This document shows positions 44,468 through 52,300 of a stretch of DNA of 64,000 nt, in pieces. The notes below the pieces were generated by a model. It had not been told where the DNA came from and did no database searches. It saw only the letters and a list, made by a program, of their open reading frames with translations. The position numbers and the translations under genes were made by a program. This DNA is from Parabacteroides chongii (GTDB lineage: Bacteria > Bacteroidota > Bacteroidia > Bacteroidales > Tannerellaceae): positions 3,938,501 through 4,002,500 of the forward strand of contig NZ_CP120849.1 in the NCBI RefSeq assembly GCF_029581355.1. Direction: 5' to 3'. The first letter of the stretch is position 1. Every line of letters begins with the position of its first letter.

Positions 44468-46236
44468 AAGCTAAGAAATACATATTAAAAACTTCGTTAA
44501 TGGCTTGCTTTGTCAGTTGCTGTGTCTCATTGGCATCGGCTGACAATCCTCCGTTTTTTACGACCGATATAAAACTGAATAATAAAGGAGAAATGTTTCT
44601 GACCGAGAAAGGTGTGAAGCGGGTTGATATTTTTTCTCCTGACGGCAAATTGTTGCATTCTTATCCCATGGACGAAATACCGACCGGTATCCTGGTTGAT
44701 GGCGACAAGGCGTATGTGACAACTTTTGAAGAGACCGGAAAGCTGCAGATACTGTTATTGGAGTCGGGCAGGATAGAAGCTGCTATCCCTACAGGATCGG
44801 GAGCTTGCCATCCGATGTTCGGACCGGACAAGAAGGCTATTTATGTATGTAACCAGTTTGATAACAGTGTATCGGAAGTTGATCCTGTCAATCATAAAGT
44901 ATTGCGCAAGGTAAAAGTATTGCGTGAACCGAAGTCCGCCGTGTTCAGCAAGGACGGTAAATATATGTACGTAACCAATTTCCTTCCGGCACAGCGTGCG
45001 GACCTGGATTATGTGGCTGCCTGTGTTTCCGTGATCGAAATGGATGGTTTTACCAAAGTAAAAGATATTAAGCTGGCTAACGGTAGTAATGCTTTGCGTG
45101 GCATTTGTATTACACCGGACGGAAAGTATGTTTATGTTTCTCACAACCTCGGACGTTTTGCCGTGCCGACTTCACAGTTGCAACAGGGCTGGATGAATAC
45201 AAGTGCTTTCAGTATCATTGATACGGAAAAGCAGGAATTTGTCGGTGCCGTTGTTGTCGACGAGCCGGAAAGAGGTGCTGCCGGTATCTGGAGTATCGAT
45301 TGTGATAACGACCATATTTATATATCTCATTCGGGAACGCACGAAGTCAGTGTGATCGATCACCCGGCTTTGCGTGAGAAGTTTGAAGCATATCCCAATA
45401 AAGCTGTATTGGATTATGACCTGAACTTCCTGTATGGTATTCGCGAACGTATTCCTTTGCAGGGCAACGGTCCGCGTTCGATGGTACTTACCGATGGAAA
45501 GTTGATCATTCCTACTTATTTTGCGGATGTCCTGAACGTGATGGATATAAACACACGGGAAATCACTGCTACGGAGCTGAATCCGGGACGTACTGAATCC
45601 GATATCAATAAAGGGGAAAAGTATTTCAATGATGCCTCCCACTGTTTCCAGAACTGGCAGAGCTGTAACGGCTGCCATCCGGGTGATGCGCGTACGGACG
45701 GTATGAACTGGGATTTGATGAATGACGGTGTTGGTAATTCCAAGAATTGCAAGAGCATGTTGTTTAGCCATGTGACACCTCCGAATATGATCTCCGGTAT
45801 CCGTGCCCATGCAGAGATTGCTGTACGTGCAGGATATAATTTCATTCAGTTCTTTGATATTTCTGAAGAAGATGCCGTCTGTGTGGATGAATATCTGAAA
45901 GCATTGCGTCCGGTACCAAGTCCTCTTTTGGTAAATGGAGAACTGTCGGATCTGGCAAAAGAAGGACGCAAGGTGTTTGAAAAACTGAAATGTGGCGAAT
46001 GTCATAGCGGACCTTATTATACAGATATGAAATATCATCGCATTGGTGAAGATGTTGAATTTGAAAAGGGATGGGATACTCCGACTTTAAGGGAAGTTTG
46101 GCGTACGGCTCCTTATCTTTTCGATGGCCGTGCAGCTACGATGGAAGAAGTCTTTGAAGTGCACAAACATGGAATCGATAAGAAAGTGTCCAAGAAAGAT
46201 ATTGAGGCTTTGGTTGAATATGTAAATTCACTCTAA
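44464..46236 (+). CDS. Exported beta-propeller protein with a di-haem cytochrome c domain
   Basis: A 590-residue protein with a signal peptide (VSLASA-D). Residues ~35-380 form a YncE-like propeller (GACHPMFGPDKKAIYVCNQ, GKYMYVTNFLP, LRGICITPDGKYVYVSHN). The C-terminal part has two c-type haem motifs, CNGCH (401-405) and CGECH (510-514), with WDTPTLREVWRTAPYLFDG, a segment typical of MauG/di-haem cytochrome c peroxidases. It should be a periplasmic electron-transfer or oxidising enzyme. Haem attachment could be served by the CcsBA gene 6 kb downstream. The true substrate is unknown; peroxide is possible but not shown. Confidence 0.85.
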   Translation: MKAKKYILKTSLMACFVSCCVSLASADNPPFFTTDIKLNNKGEMFLTEKGVKRVDIFSPDGKLLHSYPMDEIPTGILVDGDKAYVTTFEETGKLQILLLESGRIEAAIPTGSGACHPMFGPDKKAIYVCNQFDNSVSEVDPVNHKVLRKVKVLREPKSAVFSKDGKYMYVTNFLPAQRADLDYVAACVSVIEMDGFTKVKDIKLANGSNALRGICITPDGKYVYVSHNLGRFAVPTSQLQQGWMNTSAFSIIDTEKQEFVGAVVVDEPERGAAGIWSIDCDNDHIYISHSGTHEVSVIDHPALREKFEAYPNKAVLDYDLNFLYGIRERIPLQGNGPRSMVLTDGKLIIPTYFADVLNVMDINTREITATELNPGRTESDINKGEKYFNDASHCFQNWQSCNGCHPGDARTDGMNWDLMNDGVGNSKNCKSMLFSHVTPPNMISGIRAHAEIAVRAGYNFIQFFDISEEDAVCVDEYLKALRPVPSPLLVNGELSDLAKEGRKVFEKLKCGECHSGPYYTDMKYHRIGEDVEFEKGWDTPTLREVWRTAPYLFDGRAATMEEVFEVHKHGIDKKVSKKDIEALVEYVNSL

Positions 46237-46244
46237 AAGGAGGG
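46237..46244 (+). promoter_or_regulatory. Strong Shine-Dalgarno before the chorismatase-like gene
   Basis: AAGGAGGG four bases before the ATG at 46249. Such full anti-16S matches are unusual in Bacteroidetes. Confidence 0.55.
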
Positions 46245-46248
46245 ATCG

Positions 46249-47343
46249 ATGAATTATTGCGATAAGATACACTATAACATTTATTCTACGGAGAAGGCGG
46301 GTTTTGAAATAATGGTAGATAAGCTATTAGCTCAATTACCGCGTGACAAACAAATATTCAGGTTGGCCTTTTTCGGCACACCGAGTGATAATGAACAATA
46401 TGTTTCACGTCGTATCATACTGCGTGAGAGGGTACGTAAATATTATGGGAACCATGAGCCGGTATTGACTTATGTCTCTCAGCCTCCGTTGAACGGTGGG
46501 CTGGTATTGGAAGCTCATATGTATACACCGGATGAAGGTGACCATATAACCTATAAACATATCGGGGCATTCCCGTATGTGTTGCTGGAAAATGGCAGTG
46601 GCCGTTTCCTGTTTGCCGGTGGTTTCCATGGCGATGTTATTAATTTTGGTATCGAGCAGCAGTCGAAGGAAGTGTTCAAGCTGGTATCCGACTTGTTGAG
46701 AAAGGAAGGTTTCCCTATTAACAGTATCATCCGTCAGTGGAATTATATCGAGCAGATCACGAAATTTGATGGGGAAGACCAGCATTACCAGATATTCAAT
46801 AATGCCCGTAGCGACTATTATGCTATGACGACTTGGGAGAACGGCTATCCGGCAGCAACAGGTATCGGTGCAAACCTGGGAGGTATATTGGTTGATCTGG
46901 ATGCAGCCTTGTTCTCGAATCCGGATTGCTATGCAACACCGATCGATAACAAATTGCAAGTAGCTGCCCATGCTTATTCAGAAGGTGTGCTGGAAGCAGC
47001 TCATTGCAAGAAGACGACTCCGAAGTTCGAACGTGCCAAAAGTATGACGTTCGGTGATCGTGAGTTGGTTTATATATCGGGTACGGCTGCCATTCGTGGC
47101 GAAGAAAGCCTGATAGGAGTGGGGCTGGATCGTCAGCTTCATATCACGATGGAGAATATAGCGGAGCTGATAGGTGAAGCAAAGCTTAAAATGCTCCGGG
47201 TCTATCTGAAAGATAAGTCTTTCTATGAAGAGTCAGAAAGACTTTTAAATGCATACGGGTTGAATATCCCCATATCTTATATGTGGGCTGATGTTTGCCG
47301 GGATGAATTATTAATAGAGATTGAGGGAATAGCAGTGTTGTAA
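46249..47343 (+). CDS. Chorismatase/FkbO-Hyg5-like (RidA-fold) protein
   Basis: A 364-residue cytosolic protein without signal peptide. The middle segment IIRQWNYIEQITKFDGEDQ, then YQIFNNARSDYY and PAATGIGANLGG, resembles the FkbO/Hyg5/XanB2 chorismatase family, which has two RidA-like halves and hydrolyses chorismate to dihydroxy- or hydroxybenzoates. The match is by motif memory, not alignment; the active-site Glu and Arg could not be placed with certainty. No shikimate or siderophore gene is nearby, so it may have been recruited for another enol-type substrate within this cluster. It follows the cytochrome gene after 12 bases. Confidence 0.55.
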   Translation: MNYCDKIHYNIYSTEKAGFEIMVDKLLAQLPRDKQIFRLAFFGTPSDNEQYVSRRIILRERVRKYYGNHEPVLTYVSQPPLNGGLVLEAHMYTPDEGDHITYKHIGAFPYVLLENGSGRFLFAGGFHGDVINFGIEQQSKEVFKLVSDLLRKEGFPINSIIRQWNYIEQITKFDGEDQHYQIFNNARSDYYAMTTWENGYPAATGIGANLGGILVDLDAALFSNPDCYATPIDNKLQVAAHAYSEGVLEAAHCKKTTPKFERAKSMTFGDRELVYISGTAAIRGEESLIGVGLDRQLHITMENIAELIGEAKLKMLRVYLKDKSFYEESERLLNAYGLNIPISYMWADVCRDELLIEIEGIAVL

Positions 47344-47412
47344 TCCTGTTTGGGATGATGTTGACCGTTTGATGAAAAATAGCAAATATTACTAACATAA
47401 ATTAAAAACAAA

Positions 47413-48132
47413 ATGAAAAAAGGATTGAACTTAAAAATGATGACTATGGGGCTGGCTTTATGCTCTATGGTCGCTTGTACAGGAAACACTGCTAACAAGA
47501 CAGCCGATGCGACTGAATGTCCTGAACAATGCACTTGTGATAACACTAAAAATAATAAGGAAATGAAGTATTCTAAGAAGTACACAAACGCCGACTTCTA
47601 CAAAGACGGCAAATTCGATCAGAAAGTAGCTATCGAAGCTATGAAAGACATGTTTAAATTTTATGATGTACCTTTCACAGAACTGATGGCTAAAGACATG
47701 TGGGTTACCGACTTCGGTCTGGGTGACTTTGAAAACGTTGGTATGGGCGGTATTTTCTGGATCAACGATGCAGAACACGGATATTTTGCTCACGCTATCT
47801 ACCTGCTTCCGGGACAGATGATCCCTGAACACGCTCACGTAAAAACTAAATTCCCTGCAAAACATGAATCATGGATGGTTGAAAAGGGATGGGTTTATAA
47901 CTTCTCTGTAATTGGTGACGAAACTCCGAATGCTCCGGCAATTCCTGCAAGTCATGGCGCTATCAAGAGCAAAAACTTTGTTGTTCAGAATGTAGGCGAT
48001 GTATTACGCTTGAAAGAACTGGAATCATTCCACTTCATGATGGCAGGTCCGGAAGGTGCTATTGTTGACGAATGGGCATGTTACCATGATAACGACGGCC
48101 TTCGTTTTACAAATCCTAAGGCTTCTCTTTAA
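47413..48132 (+). CDS. Cupin-domain lipoprotein, sugar-isomerase-like
   Basis: A 239-residue protein with a lipoprotein signal (LCSMVACTG). After the anchor comes a Cys-rich linker (ECPEQCTCDN), then a single cupin domain: HAIYLLPGQMIPEHAHVKT gives the metal-binding His pair, followed by KHESWMVEKGWVYNF with a Glu ligand, and ELESFHFMMAG with the last His. The pattern resembles D-lyxose-type ketol-isomerases, but those act in the cytosol, whereas this is exported. It may therefore bind or isomerise a sugar in the periplasm. Function is uncertain. Confidence 0.65.
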   Translation: MKKGLNLKMMTMGLALCSMVACTGNTANKTADATECPEQCTCDNTKNNKEMKYSKKYTNADFYKDGKFDQKVAIEAMKDMFKFYDVPFTELMAKDMWVTDFGLGDFENVGMGGIFWINDAEHGYFAHAIYLLPGQMIPEHAHVKTKFPAKHESWMVEKGWVYNFSVIGDETPNAPAIPASHGAIKSKNFVVQNVGDVLRLKELESFHFMMAGPEGAIVDEWACYHDNDGLRFTNPKASL

Positions 48133-48176
48133 TGATATTCAATCGTAGTTGTTATTACCTTATTTAATAAAGATAC

Positions 48177-51100
48177 ATGAATAAATATTTTTTATTAGTA
48201 TCACTCTTTTTATCCACATCCTTCTTTGTTTCGGCTGGTCCGAAACAGAAGAAGGCGGATACCTGGATTGATGCGTCAATTAAAGCAAAAACAGAACTGC
48301 AGACTCAGCTTCAGAAGGCTAATATGCCAGTTATTTCCACTTGGAAGAAGCATAAAGAAAAAGCAGAGCCTTTTGCTGTGGATTTGAAAGGCGTGGATAA
48401 GCTGGTGCTTATCACTGCCGGAGGTCCCGATGGTACTGATTACGACCAGGCTGTTTGGGGTAACGCTCGTTTGATCAAAGCGGACGGTACTGCTGTTTGG
48501 TTGGATGAAGTTCCTTTCGAATATGGTGTTGCCGGTTGGGCAAAGCCTAAAATGAATATTAACGCTTACGACCATGAGATTTTCATTGCCGGCAAAGAAT
48601 ACAAACACGGTGTTTTCTGCCATGCAAACGGAACTTTGGTTTATCCTGTTAAAGGTGAATACGTTCGCTTTGAAGCTGAAGTAGGTATCGACGATACTTC
48701 TTCCGGCGGTAGCGTGTATTTCCAGGCATTGAATGTGGTTCCGAAATTTGTTGGCGACGAACTGATCGCTAAATATCCGGAACAGATCGGTATGCTGGGC
48801 GCTATGATGGACGGTTTGGATACATGGCTGATCACTCCGGATGCTTCTGTTGAAAAACAGGCAGTAGACGCTATGATCGGAAAGTTGAAAGACGGTTCTT
48901 ATTATAAGAGTGTCGTTCAGCAGATCGCCAACGAGAAAGATGTAAATACTCAGATCCGCAAATATTTGGAATTGTTTGAAAAACTTCAGGATGTTTATGC
49001 ATTGCAGGGTGACCTGGAATGGCTGAATGTCGATGCTATCAAGTTGGCATTTGCAGATATGAGCAAGCAGAAAGGTTTTGATGCTGCCAAATATCAGCCG
49101 ATGCTGGACGAATTGGTAAAACTTCAGCAGAAAGGTTTCAGCGGTATTTATAAAGGTGACGAACAAGCAATGGCTGATGCCCGCAAAGCATTGGAAAACA
49201 AAAAGGCTATCTTGGTGGGTAACCCGCTGCTGGATGCTGACAAGATCGTTGCTGTACGTTATAAATTAGGTTCAAGAGCACGTCAGGCAATGGCGCCGGA
49301 CCTGGGTACACAGGCTAATAACTGGAGTAACCAGGAATCTGCACGTCGTAGTGGTTTCAATGCAGAGATCATCGAGCTGACAAACCTTCGTGGCGATATG
49401 CAGATGAAGAGCATTTTCAAACCGATCGTAGCTGATGCTTCTATCGCTGACCTGAGAATGCACTGGAATGCTGACCGCGTAATGTTCACGACTTTGATGG
49501 GTGAAAACGATAAACGTTGGAACGTATATGAAGTGAAGCTGGACGGAACAGGTTGCAAAAAACTGGTAGAAAACGAAGAGCCGGATTTGGAATTTTATGA
49601 CGGTACTTATCTGCCGGACGGACGTATTATCGCTAACTCTAACATCGGTTACCAGGGTGTTCCTTGTGTAAGCGGTGATGACCCGGTAGGTAATATGGTT
49701 CTGTATACTCCGCAGACAAAGAACCTGCGTCGTTTGACTTTCGACCAGGATGCAAACTGGAACCCGGTTGTTATGAACAACGGACGTGTGATGTACACTC
49801 GTTGGGAATATACTGACCTGACTCACTACTATTCTCGTATCGTAATGCATATGAACCCGGACGGAACGGAGAACAAAGCACTGTATGGTAGCGGTTCAAT
49901 GTTCCCGAACAGTACATTCGATATCCAACCGTTGCCAGGACATGGCTCTGCTTTCGTAGGTATCATTTCCGGTCACCACGGTGTTGCCCGTTCAGGACGT
50001 TTGATTATCTTCGATCCGACAAAAGGCCGTAAGAATGTTCAGGGTATGGTGCAGGAAATTCCTCATCGTAACCGTCCTATCCAGGAGCTGATCAAAGACG
50101 AACTGGTAAATGGTGTATGGCCGCAGTTCGTAAAACCGACTCCGTTGAACGACAAATATTTCCTGGTTGCTGCCAAATTGAATCCTCAGTCATTGTGGGG
50201 ACTTTATCTGGTCGACATCTATGATAACGTAACTTGTCTGATGCAGGCAGAGGGTGAAGGTTATATCAGCCCGATCCTGGTGAAGGAAACTAAAACTCCT
50301 CCGGCAATTCCTGATCGTGTGAAGCTGAATGAAAAAGAAGCTACTATCTTTATTCAGGATATTTATGAAGGTGAAGGTCTGCGCGGTATTCCTCGCGGAA
50401 CTGTAAAGGAGCTTCGTCTGCATGCTTACGAATATGCTTATGTGAAGACTCGTTCTGACCATAACTGGCATGGTATTCAGAGTGGTTGGGATATCAAACG
50501 TTTGTTAGGTACTGTACCTGTTGAAGAAGACGGTTCAGCAATCTTCAAAGTTCCGGCTAATACACCGATCTCTATCCAGCCAATCGATAAGGATGGCGTT
50601 GCTGTTCAGTGGATGCGTAGTTGGGTAACTGGTCAGCCGGGTGAAGTGGTTTCTTGTATCGGTTGTCACGAAGACCAGAACCAGATTCCTATTCCTAAGC
50701 GTGTAATGGCTTCTCAGAAAGCTGCTGCTCCTTTGAAAGCTCCGGAAGGTGGCGTTCGTTCATTTACATTCGACCTGGAAATTCAGCCGATCCTGGATCG
50801 TGCTTGTATCGCTTGTCACAATGGCGAAGGCAAAGCATTCGACTTGCGCGGCGGTAAGAAAGACAAACTGGGTTATGGTACTTCTTACTTGAATATCCAT
50901 CCGTACGTACATCGTCAGGGCGGTGAAGGTGATATGGTTGTTCTTCAGCCGTATGAATATCATCCGAACACCAGTGAATTGGTTCGTATCCTGAAGAAAG
51001 GTCACCATAACGTGAAACTGACAGATGCAGAATGGTTGAAACTGTACAACTGGATTGACTATAACGCTCCTGATAAAGGTTACTTCGATGCCAATGTTCT

Positions 51101-52187
51101 GGGTAAGGAAATTATTCCATACCAGGGATTCGATCAGATCGAACGTCGTAAGGAACTGACTGACAAGTATGCTAACGGTATGGGTGTAGACTGGAAGAAG
51201 GAAATCGCTGACTATGCTTCTTATTTGAAAGCGCAGGGTCCGATTACTCCGGTTATGCCTGAAAAGGCGGCTCCTGTAAAGGTGAAAGAAGTGAAGGCTA
51301 AAGGTTGGCCGTTCGACAAAGCTGCTATCAAAGACATGCTTGCCAAGGAAACCAGCAATCGCAAAGAGGTGGAAATCGCTCCGGGTGTGAAGATCAATTT
51401 CGTTCGTATTCCTGCAGGTGAATTCGTAATGGGTAGCTACAATGGCGAATCGGATGCTTATCCTACAGCTAAAGTGAAGATCGACAAACCGTTCTGGATG
51501 GGTGAAATGGAAGTAACCAACCAGCAGTTTAATGTAATCAATCCGGATCACGACAGCCGTTTCGTAGACCAGTTATGGAAAGACCACGTGGTACAGGGTT
51601 ATCCGGCTAACGAGCCGAATCAACCGGTTATCCGTGTAAGCTACAACGATGCTATGGAATATTGTAAGAAACTGAGCGAAAAGACAGGCTTGAACATTAC
51701 GCTTCCGACAGAAGCACAATGGGAATGGGCTTGTCGCGCAGGTAGCAACAGTGATTTCTGGTATGGTGATATGAATACGGACTTCGGTAAATATGAGAAC
51801 TTGGCTGACAAAACTACTTTACTGTTCGCGGTAAGTGGTGTTGACCCGAAACCTATGTCTCCGAATTCTATGTGGTATAAGTATTATACTTATCTGCCGA
51901 AAGAAGAAGGTGTAGACGATGGTCAGTTGATCCAGACAGGCGAGAAGGTTTACGAAGCGAACCCGTTCGGTTTGTATAACATGCACGGTAATGTGTCAGA
52001 ATGGACTCGTTCAGATTATGTACCTTATCCATACAATCCGAAGTCAAAACTGACTTCAGACCATAAAGTGGCTCGTGGTGGTTCATACATCGAACGTCCG
52101 AAGTTCTCTACTTCTTATGCACGTAAGGCATACTATCCGTATCAGCGTGTATTTAACGTAGGTTTCCGTGTAATTATCGAAGACTAA
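48177..52187 (+). CDS. Giant exported NPCBM / HzsA-like di-haem / FGE-sulfatase-type fusion protein
   Basis: A 1336-residue protein with a signal peptide (FFVSAGP). Parts in order: an NPCBM-like carbohydrate-binding module (~60-185; VLITAGGPDGTDYDQAVWGN); a helical linker; a propeller-like region (~385-700) recalling hydrazine synthase alpha subunit (HzsA); two c-type haem sites, CIGCH (827-831) and CIACH (877-881); and an SUMF1/FGE-type domain (~1070-1336; VRIPAGEFVMGS, MEVTNQQFNV, LPTEAQWEWACRAG, NMHGNVSEWT, ARGGSY). It should be a periplasmic haem redox protein with a sugar-binding module. Real hydrazine synthesis is very unlikely in this organism. Its chemistry is unknown; CcsBA, encoded just downstream, is suited to attach its haems. 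Confidence 0.82.
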   Translation: MNKYFLLVSLFLSTSFFVSAGPKQKKADTWIDASIKAKTELQTQLQKANMPVISTWKKHKEKAEPFAVDLKGVDKLVLITAGGPDGTDYDQAVWGNARLIKADGTAVWLDEVPFEYGVAGWAKPKMNINAYDHEIFIAGKEYKHGVFCHANGTLVYPVKGEYVRFEAEVGIDDTSSGGSVYFQALNVVPKFVGDELIAKYPEQIGMLGAMMDGLDTWLITPDASVEKQAVDAMIGKLKDGSYYKSVVQQIANEKDVNTQIRKYLELFEKLQDVYALQGDLEWLNVDAIKLAFADMSKQKGFDAAKYQPMLDELVKLQQKGFSGIYKGDEQAMADARKALENKKAILVGNPLLDADKIVAVRYKLGSRARQAMAPDLGTQANNWSNQESARRSGFNAEIIELTNLRGDMQMKSIFKPIVADASIADLRMHWNADRVMFTTLMGENDKRWNVYEVKLDGTGCKKLVENEEPDLEFYDGTYLPDGRIIANSNIGYQGVPCVSGDDPVGNMVLYTPQTKNLRRLTFDQDANWNPVVMNNGRVMYTRWEYTDLTHYYSRIVMHMNPDGTENKALYGSGSMFPNSTFDIQPLPGHGSAFVGIISGHHGVARSGRLIIFDPTKGRKNVQGMVQEIPHRNRPIQELIKDELVNGVWPQFVKPTPLNDKYFLVAAKLNPQSLWGLYLVDIYDNVTCLMQAEGEGYISPILVKETKTPPAIPDRVKLNEKEATIFIQDIYEGEGLRGIPRGTVKELRLHAYEYAYVKTRSDHNWHGIQSGWDIKRLLGTVPVEEDGSAIFKVPANTPISIQPIDKDGVAVQWMRSWVTGQPGEVVSCIGCHEDQNQIPIPKRVMASQKAAAPLKAPEGGVRSFTFDLEIQPILDRACIACHNGEGKAFDLRGGKKDKLGYGTSYLNIHPYVHRQGGEGDMVVLQPYEYHPNTSELVRILKKGHHNVKLTDAEWLKLYNWIDYNAPDKGYFDANVLGKEIIPYQGFDQIERRKELTDKYANGMGVDWKKEIADYASYLKAQGPITPVMPEKAAPVKVKEVKAKGWPFDKAAIKDMLAKETSNRKEVEIAPGVKINFVRIPAGEFVMGSYNGESDAYPTAKVKIDKPFWMGEMEVTNQQFNVINPDHDSRFVDQLWKDHVVQGYPANEPNQPVIRVSYNDAMEYCKKLSEKTGLNITLPTEAQWEWACRAGSNSDFWYGDMNTDFGKYENLADKTTLLFAVSGVDPKPMSPNSMWYKYYTYLPKEEGVDDGQLIQTGEKVYEANPFGLYNMHGNVSEWTRSDYVPYPYNPKSKLTSDHKVARGGSYIERPKFSTSYARKAYYPYQRVFNVGFRVIIED

Positions 52188-52226
52188 TCTCTAAGATATG
52201 TCCCAGATATAGATAATATCTATTAG

Positions 52227-52251
52227 GTGGCCCCGGAAAGGCCGGGGTCAC
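52227..52251 (+). terminator. Strong G/C hairpin after the di-haem fusion gene
   Basis: GTGGCCCCGG / CCGGGGTCAC stem with a short loop, but only TTAATT follows, so it may pause or partly terminate. Confidence 0.55.
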
Positions 52252-52266
52252 TTAATTGAAAATTCT

Positions 52267-52274
52267 TATCTTTG
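52267..52274 (+). promoter_or_regulatory. -7 box upstream of the CcsBA gene
   Basis: TATCTTTG fits TAnnTTTG, 26 bases before the ATG at 52301. With the hairpin before it, this suggests a second transcription unit starting at the CcsBA gene. Confidence 0.55.
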
Positions 52275-52300
52275 ACGGCATAACTTAATTAGAACATCAA

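Noticed and set aside
48177..52187. True hydrazine synthase
   Set aside because: Only a resemblance in part of the chain; no other anammox genes, and the FGE-like and NPCBM-like parts point elsewhere.
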